Shown piece by piece: positions 7,839 through 14,288 of a stretch of 32,209 nucleotides of DNA. The stretch's first letter is position 1, and each line of letters begins with the position of its first letter. The notes beneath the pieces were generated by a model, which saw nothing but the letters and a program-made list of their open reading frames with translations, was not told where the DNA came from and did not search any database. This DNA is from Nocardioides sp. GTDB taxonomy: Bacteria > Actinomycetota > Actinomycetes > Propionibacteriales > Nocardioidaceae. The position numbers and the translations under genes were made by a program. The DNA lies in the NCBI RefSeq assembly GCF_030655615.1, contig NZ_JAURVJ010000166.1, positions 1 to 32,209 of the forward strand, given 5' to 3'.

Positions 7839-7948
7839 TCCCTCTGCGACGAAACTTCGTCGTAGAACCGGTAGAAACGCTCGACAACCTCCCCATGAGG
7901 AAAACCCCCGCCTCAGCGGTGAATCTCCACCTCCCGCGACGAAACTCC
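7819..7948. repeat. Pair of ~40-bp direct repeats between operon and DUF1295 gene
   Basis: Bases 7819-7858 and 7909-7948 align without gaps at 33 of 40 positions, exactly 90 bp apart. The shared parts are TCAGCGGTG, then ATCTCC and GCGACGAAACT. The first copy makes up the right arm of the hairpin at 7809-7838. The 215 bp between the two genes hold no credible reading frame. The look is that of a small dispersed intergenic repeat family, and the two copies have diverged. Confidence 0.6.
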
Positions 7949-8003
7949 ACCCAACGCGACCGATCCGAGCCAGACGGATGGGTTCCGGTGCGGGCGGGTC
8001 CGT

Positions 8004-8009
8004 CAGACT
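8004..8009 (+). promoter_or_regulatory. Candidate -10 element (CAGACT) for the DUF1295 gene
   Basis: CAGACT lies 6 nt before ATG 8016, the same hexamer and spacing as before sigK ATG 1922. If real, the DUF1295 gene has its own leaderless transcript in spite of sitting behind the sigK operon. Confidence 0.35.
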
Positions 8010-8015
8010 CGCGGC

Positions 8016-8831
8016 ATGGACAACGTGCTGGTCGCGCTCGGCGCGTCGCTGCTGACCGTGGTGGTCGGGATGGGCGTCACCGCTGTCCGGATCCGCCAGC
8101 TCGACAAGGCGGCGGTGGTCGACGTGACGTGGGGTGCGGGGTTCGTGCTGGTGGCCCTGGTGGCCGCCGTCGTCGCGACCCTGAGCGACGAGGGCGACGC
8201 CTGGCACGCCTGGTTGCTGGTCGGGCTGGTGGCCGTCTGGGGCGGGCGGCTCGCGTGGCACGTCCGTGGTCGCGCGCTGGGTGACCACGCCGGCAAGGAG
8301 GACCCGCGCTACACCGAGATGCTCGGCGGGCCGGTCTCCGAGGTCGGCATCGGGACCGTCGTACGACGGGTCCTGCTGGTCCAGGGGACGGCGCAGTGGT
8401 TCATCGCGATCCCGGTCGCCGTCGGGGCGTTCTTCACCGTCGATCTCTGGCCGGCGGTCGTCGTCGGCGTCGTGGTCTGGGGCGTCGGGCTGTTCTTCGA
8501 GACGGTCGGCGACCGACAGCTCGCGGCCTACAAGCAGATCCCCAAGGACCAGCGCCCGCAGGTCATGGAGACCGGGCTGTGGGCCTGGACGCGTCACCCC
8601 AACTACTTCGGCGACGCGGCCGTTTGGTGGGGGCTGTGGCTGGTCGGCGGGCTCGCGTCGGGCTGGGTCGTCGGCCTCGCGACCGTGCTGTCGCCGATCG
8701 CGATGACGCTCTTCATCCGCAACGTCACCGGCGCGAAGCTGCTGGAGAAGACGATGATGAAGCGCCCCGGCTTCCCCGAGTACGCCGAGCGCGTGCCGCT
8801 GTTCTTCCCGCGCCCGCCCCGACGTGCCTGA
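8016..8831 (+). CDS. DUF1295 family membrane protein (Rv0446c-like)
   Basis: A 271-residue integral membrane protein with about six to seven hydrophobic segments. The conserved C-terminal DUF1295 signature is present: ETVGDRQLAAYK, then GLWAWTRHPNYFGDAAVWWGLW and KTMMKRPGFPEYAERVP. DUF1295 belongs to the same membrane fold as steroid 5-alpha reductases and isoprenylcysteine methyltransferases, so a reductase-like activity on lipid is possible, but none is shown. It is separated from the Cfa genes by a 215-bp repeat region. It still completes the SigK-linked set, since in M. tuberculosis the homologous gene lies between sigK and ufaA1. It probably works with the FAD/DUF1365 and methyltransferase proteins on membrane acyl chains (inference). 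Confidence 0.9.
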   Translation: MDNVLVALGASLLTVVVGMGVTAVRIRQLDKAAVVDVTWGAGFVLVALVAAVVATLSDEGDAWHAWLLVGLVAVWGGRLAWHVRGRALGDHAGKEDPRYTEMLGGPVSEVGIGTVVRRVLLVQGTAQWFIAIPVAVGAFFTVDLWPAVVVGVVVWGVGLFFETVGDRQLAAYKQIPKDQRPQVMETGLWAWTRHPNYFGDAAVWWGLWLVGGLASGWVVGLATVLSPIAMTLFIRNVTGAKLLEKTMMKRPGFPEYAERVPLFFPRPPRRA

Positions 8832-8846
8832 GGACGTGCTGAGGTC

Positions 8847-9602
8847 GTGCCTGACGTCGTCTCGCTCCACGTCGTCGACGCGGGCACCGGCGAGGTCCTC
8901 GTGTCGGAGGCCCCGGACACCGTGCTGCGCACGGCCAGCGTGGCGAAGGTGCTCGTGCTGTCGGCCCTCGCGGTCGCGCTCGAGGCCGGCGACGTGGCGC
9001 CCGACGAGGTGCTGTCGCGCACGGTGACGCCGCGCGTCGGCGACTCCGGGCTGTGGCACCTGATGACCACCGATGCGCTGCCGGTCCTCGACGTGGCGCT
9101 GCTGGTCGGCGCGGTGAGCGACAACTGGGCCACCAACGTGCTGGTCGACCGGCTCGGCCACGACGCGGTCAACGCGTTCGGCCTGCGCGACACCGGTCTC
9201 TGGGACGTCGTCCGCGACACCCGCGGGCCGTCGGACCCGCCGACGCTCAGCACCGGCACGGCTCGCGAGTGGACCGACGTGCTCGTCGCGCTCCACCGGC
9301 GCACCTGGGTGTCGGCGGCGGTGTCGGAGCGGGTGCTCGGCTGGCTGGCCGCCGGCCTCGACCACTCGCTGGTCGCCTCGGCCTTCGCGCTCGACCCCCT
9401 CGTCGCTGACGGGGCTGACGGCGCACTCGTCAACAAGACCGGCACAGACACCGACGTCCGCTGCGACGTCGGCCTGGTCACCGGCCCGACCCGCGTGGCG
9501 GCGTACGCCTGCCTCGGCAACGGCGACCCGGCGGTCCTGGTCCCGCGGCTCCGAGCCGTCGGCGACCGGGTCCGCGACCTGGTGGCGGCGGCGCCGCTCT
9601 GA
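8847..9602 (+). CDS. Class A beta-lactamase-like serine hydrolase, no signal peptide
   Basis: A 251-residue protein with all three penicillin-recognising motifs in order and spacing: S31-V-A-K34 (SxxK), S91-D-N93 (SDN) and K197-T-G199 (KTG). The N-terminus (MPDVVSLHVVDAGTGEVL) runs straight into the first beta strands, so there is no export signal and the protein looks cytoplasmic. The omega-loop region (around residues 110-135) shows no ExxLN motif equivalent to Glu166, and the loop appears short. True antibiotic hydrolysis is therefore doubtful; a peptidase, esterase or transferase role on small substrates is as likely. The start is GTG 8847, the only in-frame start after the DUF1295 stop 15 bp upstream, which suggests co-transcription with that gene. 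A strong hairpin follows the stop. Confidence 0.82.
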   Translation: MPDVVSLHVVDAGTGEVLVSEAPDTVLRTASVAKVLVLSALAVALEAGDVAPDEVLSRTVTPRVGDSGLWHLMTTDALPVLDVALLVGAVSDNWATNVLVDRLGHDAVNAFGLRDTGLWDVVRDTRGPSDPPTLSTGTAREWTDVLVALHRRTWVSAAVSERVLGWLAAGLDHSLVASAFALDPLVADGADGALVNKTGTDTDVRCDVGLVTGPTRVAAYACLGNGDPAVLVPRLRAVGDRVRDLVAAAPL

Positions 9603-9609
9603 AAAATGA

Positions 9610-9640
9610 GGAACGGGCCGGCCCGAGCCGGCGACGTTCC
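9610..9640 (+). terminator. Strong hairpin downstream of the beta-lactamase-like gene
   Basis: GGAACG (9610-9615) pairs with CGTTCC (9635-9640), and GCCGGC (9617-9622) with GCCGGC (9627-9632), over a CCGA loop. The stem starts 8 bp after the stop codon. An A-run lies just before it (9602-9606). It is likely a transcription terminator. Confidence 0.6.
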
Positions 9641-9858
9641 GTTCCCCGTCCCGGAATGCGCCTCCGGGTCAGGGAGTGTGCGGGTGGTCCGCGGGGTCCG
9701 CATGCCTGCGGTCGCGGAGCCTCCCTCCCTCTTCGGCGACTCTCCCCAGTGCCGCCGGAACGAGCGTAGGGACTGCCGGCCAGCGACCGACAGACCCCGG
9801 ACGGGCTGGTCGGGCATGGTCACTCCGGGGGGTGCGGAGCCTGGGGTCCATGGCCTCG
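9641..9858. other. Gene-free stretch with a second GC-rich hairpin
   Basis: About 220 bp without a credible gene. The clearest structure is at 9689-9717: CCGCG (9689-9693) with CGCGG (9713-9717), and CCGCA (9698-9702) with TGCGG (9707-9711), over a TGCC loop. No tRNA, SRP or other known RNA motif was recognised. Folding of this kind is also expected by chance at such high GC. Confidence 0.3.
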
Positions 9859-9864
9859 TAGGGT
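9859..9864 (+). promoter_or_regulatory. Candidate -10 element (TAGGGT) for the tyrosine phosphatase gene
   Basis: TAGGGT fits the TAnnnT actinobacterial -10 and is followed by 6 nt and GTG 9871, indicating a leaderless transcript. There is no ribosome-binding sequence before this GTG. Confidence 0.5.
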
Positions 9865-9870
9865 GGTCCC

Positions 9871-10647
9871 GTGCCCGCCGACGACGCCCGCTGGGGCGAG
9901 GAGATCACCCGGCTGGCCTCGGCCGACAACTTCCGCGACGTCGCCGGCCCGGGCTACACGACGGCGGCCGGTGAGCCGCTGCGGCCCGGCGTCCTGTGGC
10001 GCTCCAACGAGCTGCAGCTGCTCGACGAGGACGCCGCGACCCTGGCCTCGCTCGGCATCACCGCGGTCTTCGACCTGCGCAGCGGCCACGAGGTCGAGGC
10101 CCATCCCGACGTCGCCGTCCCCGGCACGACGTGGCAGCACGTGGAGGTCGGCGGCATCCCGCCCGGCGCAGGGGCCGAGCTCCCCGACGCGCCCGCGGCC
10201 GTCGCGGCGATGCTCGACGTCTATCGCCGCTTCGTCACCGACCCCGACGCCCGCCGCTCGTTCGGCACCCTCCTCGCCTCGCTCGCGACGTCGTCGACGC
10301 CCCAGCTGTTCCACTGCACGGCCGGCAAGGACCGCACCGGCTGGGCCGCCGCGCTCGTCCTCCGGGTCGCGGGCGTGGCCGACGCCGTCGTCGAGGCCGA
10401 CTACCTGCTCACCAACGAGCGCTCCGCCGACACCCGGGCGAAGTACCTCGGTCTGGTGGCCGAGCACCTCGGCGCCGACCGGGTCCCGACGTTCGAGCCG
10501 ATCATGGTTGCCGACCTCGCCTACCTGCACGCGGGCCTGGCGCAGGCGGTGGGGTCGTACGGCTCGGTCGAGGGCTACCTGCGCGACGGGCTCGGCCTGA
10601 CCGACGACCTGCTCGTGGCGCTGCGGTCCCGGCTGCTCGCCGGGTAG
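9871..10647 (+). CDS. Tyrosine-protein phosphatase (PtpB/Y_phosphatase3 type)
   Basis: A 258-residue cytoplasmic phosphatase. The catalytic loop HC149TAGKDR155TGW has the CX5R form with Lys-Asp, typical of the PtpB/LipA-type phosphatases that act on phosphotyrosine and sometimes on phosphoinositides. The N-terminal NFRDVAGPGYTTAAG and VLWRSNELQLLDEDAATLASLGI segment is the usual entry to this family, and VFDLRSGHEVEAHPD supplies the general-acid-side region. There is no signal peptide, although PtpB of M. tuberculosis is exported without one. The target protein or lipid is unknown. The gene appears to have its own leaderless promoter and is followed 14 bp later by a small gene. Confidence 0.92.
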   Translation: MPADDARWGEEITRLASADNFRDVAGPGYTTAAGEPLRPGVLWRSNELQLLDEDAATLASLGITAVFDLRSGHEVEAHPDVAVPGTTWQHVEVGGIPPGAGAELPDAPAAVAAMLDVYRRFVTDPDARRSFGTLLASLATSSTPQLFHCTAGKDRTGWAAALVLRVAGVADAVVEADYLLTNERSADTRAKYLGLVAEHLGADRVPTFEPIMVADLAYLHAGLAQAVGSYGSVEGYLRDGLGLTDDLLVALRSRLLAG

Positions 10648-10649
10648 GT

Positions 10650-10655
10650 CATGAT
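10650..10655 (+). promoter_or_regulatory. Candidate -10 element (CATGAT) for the small downstream gene
   Basis: CATGAT lies 6 nt before ATG 10662 and begins 2 bp after the phosphatase stop codon. It matches only the A and T of TAnnnT, so it is weak by itself; the shared spacing with other genes here is the main support. Confidence 0.3.
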
Positions 10656-10661
10656 CGGTGG

Positions 10662-10967
10662 ATGCGCCCCGAGATCCGCAACCGCGTGACCATGCTCGAC
10701 AGCATGGTCACCGCCGAGGTCGACGCGTCGACCCCTGACCGGCGGGCGTGGCTGATGATCGAGCCCGACCAGGGCGAGAGCGTCGTCCTCGTCGAGGTCG
10801 AGACGTCCGACGACGTCGAGCCCGACGCCTACCTGGCGCCGGAGGACCTGGTCGAGGTGCGGCGTACGACGTTCGCCTCCGTCGACGCGGCAGTGACCCA
10901 CCTCGACGGGAGAGGGGTCGACACCGACACCTTCGAGGCGCCCTGGGACACCGACAACCCGTTCTGA
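10662..10967 (+). CDS. Small conserved-looking hypothetical protein, acidic
   Basis: A 101-residue acidic soluble protein that I do not recognise. It begins MRPEIRNRVTMLDSMVTAEVD and has alternating beta-type segments (SVVLVEVETSDD) and a C-terminal WDTDNPF. There is no signal peptide, membrane segment or metal motif. Reasons to treat it as real: GC-rich third positions in frame, ATG start correctly spaced after the phosphatase gene, and no overlap with any other gene. It could be co-expressed with the phosphatase. It converges on the BrkB gene with a 27-bp gap. Confidence 0.65.
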   Translation: MRPEIRNRVTMLDSMVTAEVDASTPDRRAWLMIEPDQGESVVLVEVETSDDVEPDAYLAPEDLVEVRRTTFASVDAAVTHLDGRGVDTDTFEAPWDTDNPF

Positions 10968-10977
10968 GCCCGGCCCC

Positions 10978-10996
10978 AGCCCGGTTCGAGCCGGCT
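10978..10996. terminator. Short hairpin between convergent genes
   Basis: AGCC-C-GG (10978-10984, one bulged C) pairs with CCGGCT (10991-10996) over a 6-nt loop. It reaches into the TAG stop of the BrkB gene and could serve both directions. The stem is weak. Confidence 0.3.
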
Positions 10997-12104
10997 AGGA
11001 GACCCGGCCCTCGCCGGGGTGCTGCTGCACGACCGACGTGGGCGCCGGCCCGGGCTCGACGGCGGCGTCGACCGACCCGCGCAGGTCGGGCGCCTTCTTG
11101 TCGGGCTCGAGGACGATCTCGTGGGTGTCGCCGTCGCGCCCGTCGAAGCGGACGACGACGGTCTCGAACCCCTTGTGACGCTGCATCTGGGCGTACATCG
11201 CGTAGGCGCGACGGTCGGCCTCGGTGAGGTCGACCGAGTCGGTGAACGGTGTGAGCAGTGCTCTCGGCCACAGTCGCCGGGCGAGCACGACGTTGACCTC
11301 GACGCCCAGGATCGCCATCACCGCGGCGATGTAGATGAGGCCGATGAGCCCGAGGACGAAGCCGAACGTCTGGTTGAGCGACGTCGGGCCGTCGAGCACC
11401 GCGTTGACGTAGGCCGCGCCGATGTACTGCAGCAGCTGCCACAGGAGCGCGACGGTGAACGCACCCGGCGCTGCGCGGGTGATCCGGTGGCTGCGGGCCG
11501 ACGCGAAGCGCATCAGCACCGTCAGCGCGAGGCCGACCACGAGCACCGTGGCGACCTGGATGGCGATCTTGATCGTCGTGTTGGTGCTGGCCCCGAAGAC
11601 CTCGGTCTGGCTCCCGACCGCCGAGATGACCGATACCCCGACGACCGCGATCCCGGCGAAGAGCAGCAGGAGCAGGCTCTTGGCGCGGAGCAGGACCGGG
11701 TTGGGCCGGCTGTTGCGCGGGATCGCCCACGCCGTCGCCATCAGGTTCTGGATCGCCTGCCCGAGCCCGAGCGAGCCGTACGCCGCCGCGAGGGCACCGC
11801 CGATGACCGCGCCGGTCGACCCGCGCAGGCCTTGGGGCCGGCCGAGCTCCTGGCCGACGATCGGGAACTGCGCCAGCGCCGAGTTGAGCACCTGGTCCTG
11901 CAGCTCGGGGTTGCCCTGCAGGATGAAGCCGAAGATCGACGACGCGAGCAGCAGCAGCGGGAAGATCGCGATGAACGCGTAGTAGCTGATCGCAGCCGCC
12001 AGGTAGTTGCCCTGGTCGTCGAAGAACTTGTAGATCACCGCGAGTGGGAAGCCGAGCACCGTGAACCGGCGCTGGGTGCGATCGACTCCACTGACCGCAC
12101 CCAT
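10995..12104 (-). CDS. YihY/BrkB (RbN-like) family inner membrane protein
   Basis: A 369-residue protein of the BrkB/YihY family. The signature FFDDQGNYLAAAISYYAFIAIFPLLLL lies near the N-terminus, followed by about six transmembrane helices to ~residue 285, including LNQTFGFVLGLIGLIYIAAVMAILGVEVN. The C-terminal ~85 residues are a hydrophilic cytoplasmic tail (RHKGFETVVVRFDGRDGD). The family is widespread; proposed roles (virulence factor, transporter, envelope protein) are not established. The start is ATG 12104 with TAGATT then 6 nt directly before it, so it is probably leaderless. Confidence 0.92.
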   Translation of the reverse strand: MGAVSGVDRTQRRFTVLGFPLAVIYKFFDDQGNYLAAAISYYAFIAIFPLLLLASSIFGFILQGNPELQDQVLNSALAQFPIVGQELGRPQGLRGSTGAVIGGALAAAYGSLGLGQAIQNLMATAWAIPRNSRPNPVLLRAKSLLLLLFAGIAVVGVSVISAVGSQTEVFGASTNTTIKIAIQVATVLVVGLALTVLMRFASARSHRITRAAPGAFTVALLWQLLQYIGAAYVNAVLDGPTSLNQTFGFVLGLIGLIYIAAVMAILGVEVNVVLARRLWPRALLTPFTDSVDLTEADRRAYAMYAQMQRHKGFETVVVRFDGRDGDTHEIVLEPDKKAPDLRGSVDAAVEPGPAPTSVVQQHPGEGRVS

Positions 12105-12110
12105 GGGGGG

Positions 12111-12116
12111 AATCTA
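12111..12116 (-). promoter_or_regulatory. Candidate -10 element (TAGATT) for the BrkB gene
   Basis: On the minus strand TAGATT is followed by six C and then ATG 12104. It is a good TAnnnT match with leaderless spacing. The C-run rules out a normal ribosome-binding site. Confidence 0.55.
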
Positions 12117-12144
12117 CCGACGTGCCGTCGGCGGGAGGTCACCT

Positions 12145-12168
12145 CGCCGGGTAAGCCGCTCCCCGGCG
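12145..12168 (-). terminator. Hairpin after the AhpD-like gene
   Basis: CGCCGGG (12145-12151) pairs with CCCGGCG (12162-12168) over a 10-nt loop. It lies 3 bp past the stop codon of the minus-strand AhpD-like gene and before the BrkB promoter, a suitable place for a terminator. Confidence 0.45.
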
Positions 12169-12171
12169 CCT

Positions 12172-13050
12172 CTAGGGGAAGCGCAGACCGCCGCCCTCGT
12201 CCTGCTGGAAGAGCTGGATCCCGTCGACCTCGGGGCGGTCGGCGTTGAGGGCGACGGCGATCTTGTTGGCCGAGTTGCGGGTCACCTCGAGCACGACCTC
12301 GACGGCCTGGGCCGGGGTGAGGTGACGGCGTACGGCGTCGAGGTCCTGGGCCCGCAGGTGCGCCGGGGTCCAGATCATCGCGTCGGTGAGGGCGAGGGCG
12401 GCCTGCTCGGCGTCACCGAGCCCGCTGGAGCGGTACTGGTCGACGGCGTCGAAGGTGACGGCGGTGGCGCCCGCGTCGATGGCGTCGAGGCTGCGGCGCG
12501 ACATGCAGAGCCGGCAGGTGTGCTGGCGGGCGCCGCGCAGGCGCACCAGCTCGGTGGTCACCGGGTCGAGCGCGTCGAGGAGGCCGACCTCGCGGATGAA
12601 CTCCTCCATGACCAGGCGCCCGTGCCGGGTCGCCGAGAGGCCGACGTCGAACCAGGAGTCGCTGCCGAACAGCGCGTCGAGCGCCGCCCGCGCCCGGGGC
12701 ACGAAGTCGGCGACCCAGACGACGAGGGTCGCGTCGAACGCGGCGTGGCCGACCACGGCGTACCAGCCCCGGCGCAGGCCGTCGTCGACGACCGACACGT
12801 CGACCGCGAACTGCTCGGCGAACGGCATCACGCCGGCCACGGGCTCGAGGGGCTCGCTGCGCGGACCGGCGGGCGCGTGCCACAGCGGAGTGAGCCCAAG
12901 GCCCTCGGCCGTGACGGCGCGGATCGTCGTCAGCTCGGCCTCGCCGACCCCCACCGGCCAGACCGACACGAGGCCGGACAGCGCGACGGCCGCCGTGGGC
13001 GCGTGGGTCTGGAGCGCCGTGGCGCCTCCCACGGACCACGGATCAGGCAT
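12172..13050 (-). CDS. Carboxymuconolactone decarboxylase/AhpD-like protein
   Basis: A 292-residue protein with an all-helical AhpD-like architecture. The only clear motif is a CxxC at ~residues 181-184 (HTCRLCMSRRSLDA), followed by DAIDAGATAVTFDAVD. In peroxidase-active AhpD the motif is ExxxCxxCxxxH. Here the partner His is replaced by Ser and the Glu is not evident, so peroxidase activity is uncertain. The protein seems to hold two related halves, with the N-terminal half lacking the CxxC. Many actinobacteria carry such genes near acyl-CoA catabolism operons. It lies 17 bp behind the last gene of the carboxylase operon but has its own TAGGGT -10 element. The start ATG 13050 is leaderless by spacing. 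Confidence 0.75.
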   Translation of the reverse strand: MPDPWSVGGATALQTHAPTAAVALSGLVSVWPVGVGEAELTTIRAVTAEGLGLTPLWHAPAGPRSEPLEPVAGVMPFAEQFAVDVSVVDDGLRRGWYAVVGHAAFDATLVVWVADFVPRARAALDALFGSDSWFDVGLSATRHGRLVMEEFIREVGLLDALDPVTTELVRLRGARQHTCRLCMSRRSLDAIDAGATAVTFDAVDQYRSSGLGDAEQAALALTDAMIWTPAHLRAQDLDAVRRHLTPAQAVEVVLEVTRNSANKIAVALNADRPEVDGIQLFQQDEGGGLRFP

Positions 13051-13056
13051 TGGATC

Positions 13057-13062
13057 ACCCTA
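13057..13062 (-). promoter_or_regulatory. Candidate -10 element (TAGGGT) for the AhpD-like gene
   Basis: On the minus strand TAGGGT is followed by GATCCA and then ATG 13050. It is identical to the -10 before the tyrosine phosphatase gene, with the same 6-nt spacing. It lies just past the stop of the acyl-CoA dehydrogenase, so the AhpD-like gene need not depend on the operon. Confidence 0.55.
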
Positions 13063-13067
13063 TGACC

Positions 13068-14234
13068 TCAGTAGGACTTCGGGAGTCCCAGGGAGTGCAT
13101 GGCGACGAAGTTGAGGATCATCTCGCGGCTGACGGGGGCGATCCGGCCCACGCGGGTGGCGACGAGGAGGCCGGCCATGCCGAACTCCTGGCTGGCGCCG
13201 TAGCCGCCGTGGGTCTGCACGGCGCGGTCGACGACGTCGCAGGCGGCCTCGGCGGCGGCGTACTTGGCCATGTTGGCGGCAGGACCGGCGGCGGACTCGT
13301 CGCCGGCGTCGTAGAGCGCGGCCGCCTTCTGGGTCATCAGCCGGGCCATCTCGATCTCGATGTGGCTCTGCGCGAGCGGGTGCGCGATGGCCTGGTGGCC
13401 GCCGATCGGGCCGTTGAAGACCACGCGCTCCTTGGCGTAGGCGACGGCCGCGTCGAGCGCGTAGCGCGCGAGGCCCAGCGAGAACGACGCCGCCATGATG
13501 CGCTCGGGGTTGAGCCCGGCGAACAGCTGCACGAGCCCGCCGTTCTCGTCGCCGACGAGCGCGTCGGCCGGCAGCCGGACGTCGTCGATGAACACCTGGA
13601 ACTGCTTCTCGGGCGAGACCATCTCGACGGGGATGTGGGTGAACTCGAAGCCCGGGCTGTCGGTCGGTACGACGAGCAGCACCGGCTTGACCTTGCCCGT
13701 CCGGGCGTCCTCGGTGCGCGCGACGACCAGCACGTTGTCGGCCTCGTCGACGCCCGAGATCCAGATCTTCTGGCCCTTGAGGACCCACTCGTCACCGTCG
13801 CGGCGGGCGGTCGTGGTGATGTTGTGGGTGTTGGTGCCGGCGTCGGGCTCGGTGATCGCGAACGCCATCGTGCTGGTGCCGTCGCACAGGCCGGGCAGCC
13901 ACTTCTGCTTCTGCGCCTCGGTGCCGTACTTGCTGATCACGGTGCCGCAGATCGCCGGGCTGACGACCATCAGCAGCAGCGGGCAGCCCTGCGCGGCCAG
14001 CTCCTCGCAGACCGCGGCGATGTCGCCGATGCCACCGCCCCCGCCGCCGTACTCCTCGGGGATGTTGATGCCGAGGTAGCCGTTCTTGCCGATCTCGAGC
14101 CACAGCTCGGTCGTCTTCTCACCGGCGCGGGCCTTGGCGGTGAACCACTCGCGGCCGTACTTGCTCGCGAGCTTGTTGACCTGCTTGCGGAGCTCCTGGC
14201 GCTCCTCGGACTCGTTGAACAGGGTGGTGGTCAT
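13068..14234 (-). CDS. Acyl-CoA dehydrogenase (FadE12-like by position)
   Basis: A 388-residue acyl-CoA dehydrogenase, last gene of the carboxylase operon. FAD-binding motifs are ITEPDAGTN and WISGVDEADN, with the C-terminal THGGYGASQEFG. The classical MCAD Glu position (YEGTSQ) reads RIAPVSREM here, so the catalytic base must lie elsewhere. A Glu in NPERIMAASFSLG matches the alternative position used by isovaleryl-CoA dehydrogenase. It should oxidise an acyl-CoA to the 2-enoyl-CoA and pass electrons to ETF. The start ATG 14234 has AAGGAGA upstream. In M. tuberculosis fadE12 occupies the same place beside accA2. The substrate is unknown. Confidence 0.92.
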   Translation of the reverse strand: MTTTLFNESEERQELRKQVNKLASKYGREWFTAKARAGEKTTELWLEIGKNGYLGINIPEEYGGGGGGIGDIAAVCEELAAQGCPLLLMVVSPAICGTVISKYGTEAQKQKWLPGLCDGTSTMAFAITEPDAGTNTHNITTTARRDGDEWVLKGQKIWISGVDEADNVLVVARTEDARTGKVKPVLLVVPTDSPGFEFTHIPVEMVSPEKQFQVFIDDVRLPADALVGDENGGLVQLFAGLNPERIMAASFSLGLARYALDAAVAYAKERVVFNGPIGGHQAIAHPLAQSHIEIEMARLMTQKAAALYDAGDESAAGPAANMAKYAAAEAACDVVDRAVQTHGGYGASQEFGMAGLLVATRVGRIAPVSREMILNFVAMHSLGLPKSY

Positions 14235-14253
14235 GACTTCTCCTTGGTCGGAC

Positions 14254-14288
14254 GGGGCTTCGAGGCTCGCTTCGCTCGCACCTCAGCC
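14254..14288 (+). repeat. 35-bp repeat, copy A, overlapping the carboxylase alpha-subunit stop codon
   Basis: It begins GGGGCTTCGAGGCTCG and ends CTCGCACCTCAGCC. Its reverse complement occurs exactly at 16262-16296, and variants at 16209-16250 and 17114-17146. The TCA at 14283-14285 inside the repeat is the minus-strand TGA stop of the biotin carboxylase gene. Confidence 0.85.

Noticed and set aside
8847..9602. Antibiotic-resistance beta-lactamase
   Set aside because: No signal peptide and no Glu166-type motif; calling resistance is not justified.
9641..9858. tRNA, SRP RNA or riboswitch in the gap
   Set aside because: No TpsiC-type, SRP tetraloop or known riboswitch core sequence was found.
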